DNA of 64,000 nt from Heloderma charlesbogerti (GCA_026122225.1 JANEZZ010000802.1:434001-498000); one strand, 5' to 3'. Positions 44,300 through 56,441 are shown, counted from the stretch's first letter. Notes: a model not told the origin generated them from the letters alone. Translations and numbers: made by a program.

Positions 44300-44655
44300 C
44301 TGATCACCAGACCATAGGCTAGGCTGGGAACATCCCCCACCCTAAGCAGGTGGGTGTGTCCATCCACCTCTGTCTTGGCCCACCTAGTAGTATAGGATTT
44401 CACATCCCCATGTATGCAACAGATCATAAAGATCTCACTGAGCGGGGCTCCTCTATTCTTCTATGTTCAGCTACAGCCTGTATCTAGCAACCCCTTGACG
44501 GCTCTCCCACCTACCCAAGCAGGTACTATCCATGCGCATTTAGGTTGGGGACTCACCTGAGCCGTATACCAAGCATCTATGTAGGCATATTCCATGAGGG
44601 GACAGTCCCACTTGACATGCCCCTCCTTCCCACAGGTGAAACAGACTATGGAGCT
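44300..44655 (-). pseudogene. Gag zinc knuckle and aspartic protease remnant
   Basis: CFTCGKEGHVKWDC is a perfect CX2CX4HX4C knuckle. About 110 bp further along comes GGRAVKGLLDTG, the protease active site. The protease C-terminal half follows as EVDGHTHLLRVGDVPSLAYG in a shifted frame. Gag upstream of the knuckle is not recognisable past about 44700. Confidence 0.82.
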
Positions 44656-44796
44656 TTTCTTTCCTGCTTTCAGGGCATGTTGCTAGCCGAGGCACTCCTC
44701 AGCCTGTGGTAGTGGGAGTTCCATTGGCCCCGGTTGTTAGGGGAGACTTCTCATTATTAGGGTGAGTTGTATATGTCTCTCTGCCAGTGCTGAGAA

Positions 44797-44996
44797 AGGG
44801 CCTTCTCAGTTGCAGCACCCAAACTGTGGACATTCCCGGAAGGCTATAGATCCTTTTTCTGTTATTTTTGGCACTCGGCAAGGCATATCTTATTCCGATG
44901 CACCTTTTGTATTGGTTAATTTGTCCTCCCTTGTTGTTGTGTGTACTGTACTGTTGGTGCTGTTGCCTGGTTTTGTTTTTGGTTTTAAGAATATAA
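44797..44996 (+). repeat. L2-like LINE 3' fragment
   Basis: The + strand encodes FSVAAPKLWTFPEGYRS, the C-terminal block (AFSVAAPKLWNSLP-like) of L2/CR1-group ORF2, followed by a T-rich 3' UTR. It abuts the truncated 5' end of the Gypsy element. Confidence 0.62.
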
Positions 44997-44999
44997 GAA

Positions 45000-45370
45000 G
45001 AGCCCTGCTGGATCAGACCAAAGGCCTATCTAGTCCAGCATTCTGTTCCCACAGTGGCCTACCAGATGCCTCTTGGAGGCCCACAAGCAGAACAGTGGCA
45101 CAATATCACCCTCCTGCTTGTGTTGTCCAGCAACTGGTATTCAGTGGAGGAAGATAGCATTATCTTCTATGAATTTGTCTAATCCCCTTTTATAGCCTTC
45201 TAATATGGTGGCCATCACCACATCATCTGGTAACAAATATCCAGAGCTTAACTATGTGCTGGGTGATAAAGGACCTCATTTTTTCTGTCCGGACTCTCCC
45301 ACCGTTCAGGTTCATTGGATGATCTCAGGTCCTAGTATTATGAGAGAGGCAGAAGAACATTTCCCATTTT
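45000..45370 (+). repeat. Dispersed reptile repeat, long copy
   Basis: It has 'gccctgctggatcagaccaa', 'tctagtccagcattctgttc', 'gtggccatcaccacatcatc' and 'cctagtattatgagagagg'. The same family occurs as a minus-strand fragment at 709-835. The class is uncertain, and no frame of useful length is present. Confidence 0.6.
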
Positions 45371-45729
45371 CTTGATACCATGAATAATTTTATTTAATTT
45401 TATTTTGATGTACTCAAACTTTTTTATTTTTATATGTTCATTAGTTTTTTTTAAATTGTATTTGTTTAAATTGCTTTGTTACATGCCTCTTCGGAGGGGA
45501 CCCTGTGCTTGGCAGAAGCTAATAGAGTCCCCCCCACCCCACCTAACAGGATAGGAGAGTTTAAAATGTGGCTTTTCTTTTCAGCCACAGAAACCACTGT
45601 ATGCCACCATCAAACACAGCTCTGGTTCTGCTGCGCACATTCATATTGCTGCTTTAGATTGTGATCCATATGCAGATTTAAACAGGTGGATGGATAGAGT
45701 TTACATGAGGAGGAACCCTGGTACACACA

Positions 45730-46345
45730 CTAAATTATATGTTTATGTAAATGATATAAATTCGTACTGCTCATTTAAAATAGCAAAAATAAAAACTGAA
45801 CAGAATGTTAGCTTCTAAACATTACTTTGTATAATATAACTAGTACTTTTTAAAACTCCTTTGATTTAAGAAGGCCTTTTTTGTTGTTCTTAAACTGTAT
45901 GTGGGTAGGCAGTTGTAGCTTTTAAGAAAGCGGGGCTGTTCACACACAACACTAAGCCACCATGGATTAATCTCCCCGTGGGGCTGTAGTGGAATGCATC
46001 GGCTGCAATTTTGAATATGCAAGCGGTGGTGGCATCATGCGTGTAGCTTGCTGTGTCATGCAAACCTAGCGGTGTGGGTTGCTTGACGGGGTAGACAACT
46101 CTCAAATAATCATTGCTTGTTTAGGGTTATTTGCGGGTTGTCTACCCACTCAAACAACCCATGGCACCAGGCTCTCACAACATGGCAAGCAGGGGCACCT
46201 GCAGGTGCAAAAAGGGCACCTATGGGTGTCTGACAGGAGAGCCCCATGGCTAAATCAAGCCATGGTGGGCTGTCATGTCATGTGAACAGGGTTAGTGTGG
46301 GAATAAAGTATGTTTAGCTACTTTAATTACTGGTGCAAAAGGACC
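45730..46345 (+). repeat. Duplicated intronic block, copy 1 (interrupted by a MITE)
   Basis: Bases 45730-45883 and 46300-46345 align in order with 47636-47860. Shared landmarks are 'tttaaaata', 'aataaaaa', 'tttttaaaactcctttgatt' against 'acttttaaaacttatttgat', 'taagaaggcctttt' against 'taagatagcctttt', and 'agtatg(t/c)ttagcta'. The MITE at 45933-46291 sits inside this copy only. Confidence 0.68.
45933..46291. mobile_element. hAT-like MITE, about 360 bp
   Basis: The left end 'ggctgttcacacacaacac' and right end 'tgtcatgtgaacaggg' are partly inverted. The interior has 'attttgaatatgcaagcgg', 'gcttgctgtgtcatgcaaac' and a palindromic 'cgggttgtctaccc'. It is absent from the paired copy at 47636-47860. 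Confidence 0.7.
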
Positions 46346-46444
46346 AACCATCTATCTGTCTATCTATTTGCCCTTCAGTAAGAGAAATTCTGCATCAGAG
46401 AATTTGATATTCTACGCCAACTTTTAAAAAGTTATACTACTGAT

Positions 46445-46620
46445 GGTAATAACGTTTTCAGAACGTCCAGAGAGCTTCATGTACATTATCTTATTATCAC
46501 AAAAGTACTCTAAAGTTGGTCAGTATTATTATCCCCATATTGCAAATTAAAGGAGGGGGTGAGGCCAAGATTAGATTCAAACCAGTGATGTCCTGATTTT
46601 GAATTCAGTCTCTTAGCCTC
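46445..46620 (+). repeat. MIR-like CORE-SINE fragment
   Basis: It contains 'attatccccatattgcaaat' and, further on, 'agattagattcaaacca', an order typical of MIR. It is weakly preserved. Confidence 0.55.
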
Positions 46621-46625
46621 TGTGC

Positions 46626-46768
46626 CAGCCTTCCCCAATCTGGTGCCCTCCAGATGTGTAGGGTTCAATTCCCATCACCTCCAACCTTCAGGGCCAATGG
46701 CCATCCTTGTGGGGGTCATGGGAGTTGTAGTCCAACATATCTGGAAGGCTCCAGGCTGGGGAAGGCTG
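46626..46768. mobile_element. Palindromic MITE copy 7
   Basis: The arms 'cagccttccccaatctggtg' and 'ccaggctggggaaggctg' are inverted copies. The centre holds 'ggccaatggccatcc'. Confidence 0.83.
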
Positions 46769-47635
46769 TTGTACCCTATACCAGATTTTAATACAATAAA
46801 AATGGTTGGATCAGGGATCTGTTTTCCGTGGGCCCACAGAACCAGGGCTAACAGAAAGTGTCCACTTCCTTTAGCTGAGTCGCACACACCTAAATCTGGA
46901 TCCAGCCCAACTTGTGTAGTGGCAACTGGAGTGATAATGGTGTGTTGTTACAGGAAAAGATTGGAAGTCATGAGGGAGTCATGCACTACTTAAAAGCTTC
47001 ACCACCAGAATGCTGTGATGTTTAGCAACCACTGCTTCCATGTTTTCAAATCTCTTTGTAATTGTGAAGGCAAAAGATTGCCTTTTAAGAAGCAATAACT
47101 TAAGTTGCCATGTTCTACCAACTTCATTGCAACGTTCTGACATGCATGGCAGCTTTGGTTGTACTCATGGAAGCAAGCACACTAGGTGATCTATACACGG
47201 ATCCTAGCATCGAAGGGCCTGAATGCCTTGCAAGGAATGGCATCAATAGCAAGTGTGTCATTTTATAGAGGTATTGGTGAAATAGAGGCCTAGTTGCTAG
47301 TATAGCAGGTTTGCAGACGTTCTTAATGCCTTATCTAGCATCTAAAAATTGGTAGCCCTATGGCTGGCTGGGAACAGGTAGCACCCCTATTTGTTTTACA
47401 GTGATACTCGTACCCTAGTCAGCACTTCAGTTTCTTCTGTGTTGTGTAAATCCTTTGTTGTATTTCTCTTTTCCCTCTTGGACCGTTGTTCTTGGCTTTG
47501 TTGGCTTCTATACTTTGATCATTATCTACTTTCTAAAATTGCACAGTAGCAGTCAGATCTGCCCCTCTCAGCTGCTGGCCAAGCAGATTTGTAGGGGAAT
47601 GGTGTTTATTCATTGAGCTGCAACAAAAACTGAAC

Positions 47636-47860
47636 CAAGTTATACTTGGTTATATGAACATTATAAATGATTTGTACTAATTTAAAATAAAAATAAAAAT
47701 GGAACAGAGGACATCTAGGTCCTAAATGTTTTGTAATTCAGGTCCTGATACTTTGTAGATCTAATATAATTAGAACTTTTAAAACTTATTTGATTTAAGA
47801 TAGCCTTTTAAGAGCATGTGAAGAAAGTATGCTTAGCTATTTTAATGGCTGATGCATCTC
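47636..47860 (+). repeat. Duplicated intronic block, copy 2
   Basis: It lies 75 bp before the acceptor of window exon 12 and aligns with 45730-45883 plus 46300-46345. It lacks the MITE and so shows the uninserted arrangement. It could be a local duplication or two members of an unnamed repeat. Confidence 0.68.
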
Positions 47861-47935
47861 TGAATTGCCAGAATATACTTTTCCCCCCTTAAAGTCAGGG
47901 GTAAAAAACATCTTATAGACTTTCACTTATTTCAG

Positions 47936-48071
47936 AGTCTTTCAGCTAATTTCTTTGATGGATGCCCAGTTACCACGCTGTAGCAACGAGAAAGTGGAAC
48001 TTGCAATACTCTGGTTTTTGGACCAGTTCCGTAAAACATATGTAGGAGATCAACTCCAGCGCACCTCAAAG
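47936..48071 (+). CDS. RANBP17: RANBP17 window exon 12 (last recognised)
   Basis: After completing Arg, the exon reads VFQLISLMDAQLPRCSNEKV, then ELAILWFLDQFRKTYVGDQL and QRTSK, ending in phase 0 at donor GTAGGT. The acceptor is TTATTTCAG. WFLDQFRKTYVGDQLQRTSK is the RANBP17 form. The following exon (VYARMSEVLG-like in human) was looked for to the right and not found. Confidence 0.96.
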
Positions 48072-49635
48072 GTAGGTGTTTTCCCTAAGCTACTTGTACA
48101 ACATTATTTTAAATAGAGAAGCTGATGTATTTGTCAATGGGCAGTATCCAATGCTGCCTGTGTATTAGCAGAACCCACTGCTAATGCAACGGGAAGCTAG
48201 TGGATCCTGCAGGAATTGGAAATGAGCAAAACAGTCATTTCCAGAACAGGGCAAGTCAACGGAGCTTGCAGAAGGGCGCACCGCTGACCTGCCCCGATCT
48301 GGAAATGAGCATTTCTGCTCATTTCCAGGATTACTGTTGGAAGTGCTAGTTTCTGTTGTGCAAGCAGCAGCCCCCGTGAGCACAGTGGGACCAGTGGGAG
48401 TGCAGCAGGAGTATTGGATATCCCCCATTAAATGTGATGTAGAGCAGATTAAAAATGTTAATCCTGATTCAGAGCTCAGTGGAGGGAGATGACCTGGATG
48501 AATAATCTACTTAGTTCACTGAAAGGAATGGAGAAGCTGTTTGGATGAAGGACCTCTATGTATACAGTTAAACAGCTGACAGATTGCCGAACTGGTATGA
48601 CTAGTCTGTGGATGAGTGTGCTGGAGGGATATTTATCTATTTGTTGGCATCTTTTGTGTATCTGCAGTCAGATTCATTTCAATGTGCTGTACGCAAGGAC
48701 TTCATATTTTCAACAGTTGTATTCATTAAACAGTTTGAGATTACACTGCATTTTGTCTTCTATATCAAGCATTTAACAGGGTTTGCTCTACTGTATTATA
48801 TTTCACAGCTGGGTATGCAAGATTTATTCTTTTAATAGTTCTGTCCTTTTGACAGTTACTTATTTATGCAATTTCTACTGTATTTCTCACAATACTTGGC
48901 TTTTTTTTGCATTTAAATAGAGAGGGGGGAAAAGTAAGATGCATTCTTTACGGGAAAAGTCATTAATTCACCCTAACTTTAGGGGACACACATAATATAG
49001 ATGTTATAAAGAGCTCATCAGATGATACTGAGAAGACTGAAAGAATTTTGTTTGAGCTCCAAGCAAATATTTAGCAAGATGGCAGTGATAAAAGGTTTTG
49101 TTTTTAATATATGTAGTACAGTAATCATACTCTCTGGTAAGTCAAGATTTTTATTGTCCCGTTTGAATCTATACCATATTTTTAGAGGTATTTATTTTTT
49201 TACTCTTTCTAGCAACAAAAATCAGAGTTGTGTACTTTGTGGATGTCTCCTCTTACCTCCCTATCCCTGATTCTGATTTCAGTTGCTGTAATCATGTTTT
49301 AGGTTTGAAATGTTAAAGTAATAAACTATATCCTCTTCTTTGTGTAAAGCTTCCTTACTTGAAGACTAGCTGTAATCAGTGTTCCGACCTTGTCTAGCTT
49401 GCAGTTTGTTCCCCACTAACTCGTTTATTTCTGTCATTTCCTTTTGACTGCTTGTGCTATCACTTGATATAAACAGACTGATAGTTGATATTGTTGAACA
49501 CTTTAGGTTTTAACAGTTACAAGGAAACTGTCATGTAATGAATTTCCACAGTAGTCTGCCAAACCCTTGGCTTCCCACTCTATGTTAAGTCTCCAACCTT
49601 GCTTTCCCACGTCTTGCTGGCCCTGCTACCACATC

Positions 49636-50120
49636 TTCTATTTATATTTATTTAAAATTATATTTTGGTCACTTTTAAGGTCAATCTCAAAGTGCTGTAC
49701 AGGATAAAAGACATACAAAAATATATAAATAAGCAATAAATATTCAATGAAATACTATAAAACACTATAAAAATGAATTAGATTAATAAAGCCTGCAGTC
49801 CACAAATTATGGGAAAGCCAGTGAAAACAGGTGAGTCTTCAGAGCCTTCCTGAAGACCTGGAAAGAAGGGGACTGACAAACCCCTGATGAAACCTGTTTT
49901 CAGAGGTGCAGAGCCACCACTGAGAAGGCCCTCTCACTTGTACTCACCAGCCTAACCACCCTTGGTGGTGGGCAAGTGAGAGGGGCCTCTGTTGATGACC
50001 TCACATTTTGGGTACATTGGTACATGATAAGGGTCCAATTTGGGCCCAAACCATTTAAGGACTTAAAGGTTAAAACTGGTACTTTAAGTTGGGCTCAGAA
50101 ACACTTTTAACTGGACATAC
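49636..50120 (-). repeat. L2-like LINE 3' region, antisense
   Basis: The sequence 'gtgagtcttcagagccttcc', 'tgagaaggccctctcac', 'gggcccaaaccatttaagga' and 'aaggttaaaactggtacttta' parallels 60115-60400 in order and orientation. The low-coordinate end is AT-rich, as a 3' end on the minus strand should be. Confidence 0.68.
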
Positions 50121-50318
50121 GATAAGTCAATTAAAATGAGTACTCTGAAAGCAAAGGCAAAGCGGCACGCTTTTCAAGTGCCAGGGTGTGTGTGTTGTGT
50201 TGTTGCTGAGAAAAATGCTCTCTTGCGGTAGGTAACTAATATGCATTAGTTTTTTAGTTCATTATTATCTTTCTGAATGAACAATTTGAAGAGTGTGCCT
50301 AGAAAGAAAAATGATTTA

Positions 50319-50410
50319 GGCTGCAATCCTATGCACTCTTACCTGGGAGTAAGTCCCAGTGAACTCAGCGGGCCTTACTTCTGAGCAGACATGCATAGGA
50401 TTGCACTGTT
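50319..50410. mobile_element. MITE with 'ggctgcaatcctatgca' ends
   Basis: The left 'tgcaatcctatgca' and right 'tgcataggattgca' ends are exact inverted repeats around 'cttacctgggagtaagtccc'. It is the cleanest copy of this type in the window (compare 27452-27542). Confidence 0.78.
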
Positions 50411-50735
50411 GGTGATTTAACTGCTGCAGTAAAGATACTGTAGATTGTGTATGAGATTATTTCAATCCATTGTATTGTTTTAAGATTATTCAGCAGTAAC
50501 TGTTCTGGTAAGTATGGTGTGTAGTTCATCTACCTGTCTCCTCCGCATATGTCTAAAATAACATGATGCTCATAACTTGAATTCATTAATGGCAAATTCC
50601 TTCCCTCGTCTAAATTACATGATAGTGAAGGATTTTCTGTGGTTTCTATCCCTGTTGCTTTGCAGGTGGATTCAGTCCCTGTAAAATTTGATTCCCTCTC
50701 CCCATGAGTTTGATTTAAAATACGTGTATGTAAAG

Positions 50736-50803
50736 GCAGGATTTGCTATGGTCCATGGGGTCACGAAGAATCGGACACGACTTAACGACTGAACAACAAC
50801 AAA
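50736..50803 (+). repeat. BovB 3' stub (5'-truncated copy)
   Basis: The segment 'gctatggtccatggggtcac' through 'cggacacgacttaacgactg' to 'aacaacaac' is the last 65 bp of BovB, as at 19738-19790. It is the typical product of truncated reverse transcription. Confidence 0.88.
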
Positions 50804-53800
50804 AGTCTGGATTAAGGCCACAGTTAAAGGTTATGCTTTTTTCCTTAAAGTGGCAGACGTCTTTCTGGCATGTTGTTATATGTGACTGACTTCCATTAGC
50901 TTCAGTGGAGGCTTCTTTTAATCACCGTACATGTGTGTTCGGGGGTGGGGCGGGATTTCAGGAAGCAAAAGACTTGGGGGAAAGCTTTATTCCTCCCCTT
51001 CCAGTGCATGTTCGTCTCAAGTAAAAAAGCAAGAGAGAGAGGTCAGCTACACACTTACATAATTAACATAATATGCACCAGTGTTGGATTCTTTACACAC
51101 AGCTGAATTCAGCATGAATCTTAGTGTGAAATGAATGTAAGCATTTGTTTTGTGAATCTACTCTGAGAGTATGATAATTCATATCTGGCAGCCCACAGGA
51201 ATGGGAGTGAACAAAAAGAAAACTCAGGTCCTTTCTGGGGTATGTTGGGACTCTGAATATTCTGAGTTTAATTTTTGTTTTAAGGTATAAATAAAATAAC
51301 CTTGTGGCTTAGGTGCCCACTTGTGTCTAAAACATTTTTTTTAAATGAAGACTTTGGTTTTTCCCCTGCTGTAGCAGCAGATGGCATTATATCCCTACAG
51401 TAAATCCTCTGCTATATATTGCCCACATAGACATGCTCTTATTGATTAGAAAGATTCATGTTTGGAAATAGAAATGCGGAGAGATGTAAAAATGGATCTA
51501 GTTAAGATGACAACCATTTATATGGTCATTGAAGGTATTAACTTAACTGAAAGGTCCATTTATACACTTGATAAAGGATAATCAGCAATGTTGACACTGT
51601 TAGGAGTTTTTTTTAAAGTTAACTTTGACAGATTTTGTTATATGCCTATCTTTAGCAATAGATGATAATTACTAAACTTTTATCTCTGTTAACTGAAGAA
51701 GCCATCGTGTCATCATGATTGCCATAACATAGCAAACTATTTATTAGGGTTACTGCAAATCTGGCGGGTTTGGCAAAGGTCCAACTCTGCATAATTGCTG
51801 CCAGAAATACTGAAATATCCTATATTGGTAATACGTGGTTGTGCAAAAGGCCAAGTTGCAAGCATTTGGTTAACTATGTAATGTCAGGCGTTCATTGTTT
51901 TACATGGCTGTGCTCAGATATTTAGATGGAAAACTGTGATACTGTTGTGCTAGAGAAAGTACACTCTGTGCACTTATTTCTACAGGTAGCTCTTTCATCT
52001 GTTAACCTGTATTTTCTGCTATGCGAATTATATACATTGATTAAAAAGTTTATTTAATGTGGTTATTTCATTCTGTTGAGGAAATATAAGCAGTAGGGAA
52101 CTTTCAGAAGCCCTAGTGGGAAATGTCTCCCTCTGTTCTATGTATTACACATTTGTATTGTTATGGTTTTTAATGATATTTATGAGATTGCATTTCAGCA
52201 TAATGTGCTCCCCAAGTACCTCTTGGTGAAAAAGAGAAGGAAGGAATCAAAAATATTCCATTGACTGTGGATTTTTTTCTCACTTCAGGGCACTGGGTTT
52301 ATCCTTCCATTTAATTGCCCTCTACTTTATGTGGGGAATAAATGACCTTGTGGGGATGGTGAAGAAATATATTTCTAGAAGAATAACAGTGGAGAGAAAA
52401 TATTTACATTTGTCCTTCATAGTTAGAGGACTTTGAAGCATTGATGATATGCAGCTATAGGCAGTTTCAGTATTTCCCAGATTAGTTTAGTCTGTAACTA
52501 TACCACCATGCTACTATGTTAAAGCTAGAATAATGTTTCTTCCGCTGGTGTTGTGTACTGCTTTATATATGGCTAGCCTTACTATAAAGCCAGGAAGGTT
52601 TCATAGGTTGTGGTAGACCATATTTTAATTGAGGCTAAGACATAATTAACTGCTAATTAAGATGCATTGGTGTCCAGCTGCAGGAGACTGAGTTTATAGC
52701 TTCTGAACCATGCAAAGTACTGAGGATCTAAACATTCTTCTAAAATAGTGGTTATGTTGATCTCCAGTGCTGATGCCGCTCCCGCTAATACGGCTTCAAC
52801 AGCCTGTTGTTTCAGCTTTCCTAGCCACAATTACTGACGATACCTGTGATATGATATGTGACATAGTGGTGGTATGACCTCTGCTGCTCAAGTATGATGT
52901 TATATAGTTGGAAAGAGCCAAAAGATCATCGAGTAACCCCCCAAATCAGGACATGCTGTAGTCCCTCCGCTATGCCATTCTGACTACAATGTGCTACAAA
53001 CGAAGAGCAGGTACATTGTGAGAGGTGTTAGCTTTCTGCGCTGCTGCACCACTGCTGGGCAATATCTTGATCTCTTTTTTTTGGTAGAAAATGGAAAACA
53101 AAAAACAGTTAAGTTACCATGCTGCATGACTACTCAATACTCCAGGAGATCATACAGATTTTGGAGATGTGTGTATCCAGTTACAGAGACTTGATTTTGC
53201 CTTGTATACAGGAACTGAAATTGTTTGAAGAGCTGGGGAATGGTGATTGGTAGCGCAACACTGTTGGTTTGAATACTATATGTGCCTGTAGCTGAGTTTA
53301 GGTAGTAATACTTTTAATTTGGAAGGCATACCCTGATAGAGAGAACCCCCAGTCCACATTTTAGAATAAAAATCGTTATTACCACCACCCTTCTGCAAAT
53401 CTGTAGAAATTCAGAATGGCAATGAGCATGCCCTGGAAGTATCAACTACGTATCCTATCATTGAACATCTCTAATTTTCTCTCACTTCCTTTTGTGTGCT
53501 TTCTATGTATGCTCGCTTGTTCATGATTGTGCATCTCTGATTAATATTAATTTAGCCTTCACTGTATTGGTTTTCTTATTAACCTGTGTTTAGAAAACAA
53601 CATTTTTTCAGAAATATATACACTTAAACTTACACTTACACTTCTACAATGCATTTTATATTGTTTGAATACAACACATGCCAACAACATGAGCCTCAGT
53701 GGAGCTACAAGAATTGTCTGTGCATAGTTCATGTCAGGATTAGGGCTTTGTAGTTTTAATAGTCAAGTATGTGTGTGTGTCTGTCTGTGTGTGTGTTTCT

Positions 53801-55199
53801 GAGCTGTAGAAACATATACTTCATTTTATTACTAGAAAGTAAAGGATTGTTGTTCTGACAGGTGGTGGAAATTAGCAGCCAGTTTTGAAATTGTGTTGTG
53901 TGACCAAGAATTGGATCTCATTTTAATTCATCTTTTCTCAACTAGTAAATGAGGTTAATGCCATACATATTCAGCTGATATGGATGAAGAAATTGATATA
54001 AAGTAGATCAACATAGCTAGAGGGCTGCTTTAATTTATAGGTAAAGAGGCAGTGATAAATGGAAGTAATGTAGTAGTGGTCACTAAACTCCTCAGCCATC
54101 AGGGCTTAAATAGTGTTAGTTGCTCATTAAAGGTATTGTTGGGATGCAACAAACAGGACTGTGAAAAGGAATAGCCAACTAACCCTTAATTATCAAAATA
54201 CAGAAAATACTAATTATATCTTAATTAGTTTTTCTCTTAATGTACTGAAATTGTTACTTTTTGCATAGCACAAATGGATAGTTATATCAACAATAAATAG
54301 GTTGTTTTAATAACTTTCTTGTACCTCCTGGGAAAACTGAATTCCAATTTTTAATATGCAATAATGCTTCTCTAGCCTGTAGGAGATGAAAATTATTAAG
54401 TAGCTTTATTTTTTTTTAAGATTTTACAGCAGCTTTGGGAAGAATTATTTCACCATGCATCAATTATTTTTAATTGAACTGAATATTTTTCAGATTGCAT
54501 TAAATGCCTCTCATTTAACTTTAACATTTAGAGTTTAAAGAAGCATTTTAACAAGAAATGGGTGCAACTGTGCCCCAGAATGTTTAAGGCAAGGGCTTTA
54601 AAGATGGCTAAACTAGTTTAAAGTAGGAATTGTGTGTTTGTTGTCTAAAGTAGATAAAATGTAACAAAGCTATGACTTAATGAGAGCTACATTATACTTC
54701 AGTTTAATAATGAATTGAGGACCAAGCTATACACAGCCTGTCATTCAAGGTGAAGAAAATGAATGGCTGAAATAAACAGATACACTGCATGCAGTTGTAC
54801 TCCCACAAACACCTACACCTCACAGGGATGATTCACATGAGGTGAGCTTTGGACTGATGTGCTTCCTCTCCACACCCTTGGGTGCTCAGCTCTACTGACT
54901 TTCTGGTTTCTGGCAAACCACAGTTTGCCATTGCATCTGAAGCAACAATTGATGGTTTGCACTTGCCCTCCAAATCAAAATTTGAAACCACATTTGACAG
55001 AGGAGTGCACAAGCCCAAATGTTAGTAAATACAGCTTCCAGTCTGTAAAATAGATATATTTCTGGCTGCTGCTGGAACATCTCTCTTTCCTTAAACTAAA
55101 GGCTGGTTTAAGTAAGTGAGGTACTCACATGCTTAGTCCTTCTGTTACGCTTGTGGCTTGACTTGGTGTTTGCTCGAATATCAGCTGCTCTTACGATTT

Positions 55200-55315
55200 A
55201 ATTCATTTAAAGTATTTTTATCCTGCTCCTTGGCCTGAAAGGCTCCTGGAGCGGCTCATATATAACCAGTAAAACAAAACAGTTCCTCCTTGCAGGCTTA
55301 CAATCTACAAGACAT
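55200..55315 (-). repeat. L2/MIR-type 3' end fragment (tentative)
   Basis: The phrases 'ttatcctgctccttggcc' and 'gcaggcttacaatctacaag' resemble the 3' ends of L2-group elements. It is short and weak. Confidence 0.4.
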
Positions 55316-56015
55316 GACTTGCACAGGAAAAGGGATGGGGAGGGAAGAGGAAAAAATTAAGTAGTCTTTTTTCACCAGGGCTGGTGGAATGGCCTTGTTT
55401 CGCCTCTCATCTCTCTCTGTTGCTGGAGTGGCTGTTAGTAGTGACAGTTGAGGGAGGAGAAGCCTTCATGGAGGTACTCATTCAGCAGGACTGGTGGAGT
55501 GGCCTACTTTCCCCTCCATCCCCCTCTGTGGTAGATGAGGTAGATTTCATAGATATTGAGTGAGAAGCAAGAAAATGTTCCATTTCCAGACGTTTGTATT
55601 AATGTGTATGTCATGTGCTGTGTGTTTACCAAATTTCAGCTTTCTGTTTCTTGTGGAAGTGCCATTACAATTCTGAAACCCACCATAAGTGTCATTTTAT
55701 ACATCTCTGTTAAAAACTGGTTTTACTGTGTTGTATAATATGGCTTGTATTCATTCTCTGAGTGGGAATCATGATGCACAGGAAGTCCTACCAAAAGGCA
55801 TTCTTGCATGAGGTATGTCTCTCAAAATTACAAGCCAATTTAAAATATATGCTAGGCCAGATTTCTGTTAATTGTCATAACTTGTATAATTTCACTGAGT
55901 TTGCTCAGAAACAGGTGAAAAGAGCTTGGCTACTTGAAGTTGATAATTCTTGAAATCTTGGTTATATCCACTTATTACTTGCCTTCTGGTTAAGTTGTAT
56001 GTGAAGATTTCAAAC

Positions 56016-56053
56016 TAGGCATATTAAAGGCATATTAAAAGGCATATTAAAAA
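56016..56053 (+). repeat. Three tandem units of 'aggcatattaaa'
   Basis: The unit 'ggcatattaaa' occurs three times in a row with small spacing changes. Microsatellite-like, no function inferred. Confidence 0.8.
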
Positions 56054-56175
56054 TCGGAATCATAGGAAATGAGAACTATTTTGTGAGAATTACTGGGCAT
56101 ATCTAGTAAAAAGGAATCTAATAAGGGGATGTGATCTGATTTTGTTTCACAAAACTGAGGTGGATTTAATAATAA

Positions 56176-56441
56176 ATGATGGTAATCTATTTATTATTTA
56201 TTTATTTATTATTGCATTTATATCCCGCCTTTTTTCCTCTTGCAAGGAACTCAAGGCGGCTTACATTATCCTCCTCCTCTCCATTTTATCCTCACAACAA
56301 CAACCCTGTGAGGTAGGTTGGGCTGAGAGTGTGTGACTGGCCCAAAGTCACCCAGTGAGCTTCCATGGCCGAGTGGGGACTAGAACCCGGATCTCCCAGC
56401 TCCCAGTCCAACACTCTTGCCACTACACCACACTGGCTATC
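56176..56441 (-). repeat. tRNA-derived SINE, antisense, near full length
   Basis: On the minus strand it starts 'agccagtgtggtgtagtggc' (A-box region), followed by 'gggttctagtccccac' (B-box), then a body with 'gtgactttgggccagtcaca' and 'cctcacagggttgttgttg'. It ends in a LINE-like tail 'ggcgggatataaatgc' and AAATAA repeats. This is a different family from the SINEs at 4799 and 32846. Confidence 0.85.

Larger units (their letters stand above)
37389..44700 (-). mobile_element. Ty3/Gypsy retrotransposon with Gmr1-like pol order, 5'-truncated, split by BovB
   Basis: On the minus strand, from high to low coordinate: CCHC zinc knuckle (44643-44602), protease LLDTG (44490-44476), integrase zinc-binding and core (about 44200-43400), GPY/F motif GPYEVVHRVG (43087-43058), BovB insertion (42842-39617), reverse transcriptase (about 39600-38660), RNase H (about 38600-38330), polypurine stretch (38320-38308) and 3' LTR (38307-37389). 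Usual Ty3/Gypsy elements have integrase last. Integrase before reverse transcriptase is the order described for Gmr1-like elements of vertebrates and other deuterostomes. The 5' LTR and most of gag are missing. Many stops and frameshifts make it dead. Confidence 0.85.
37247..47935 (+). other. RANBP17 intron after window exon 11 (10.7 kb)
   Basis: Mostly one nested retrotransposon pair: a Gmr1-like Gypsy element (37389-44700, minus) split by BovB copy B (39617-42842, minus). To the right are an L2-like LINE piece (44797-44996), a dispersed repeat (45000-45370), a hAT-like MITE (45933-46291), MIR (46445-46620), a palindromic MITE (46626-46768), and a duplicated block (45730-46345 and 47636-47860). 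Nothing recognised in 46775-47630. Confidence 0.8.
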
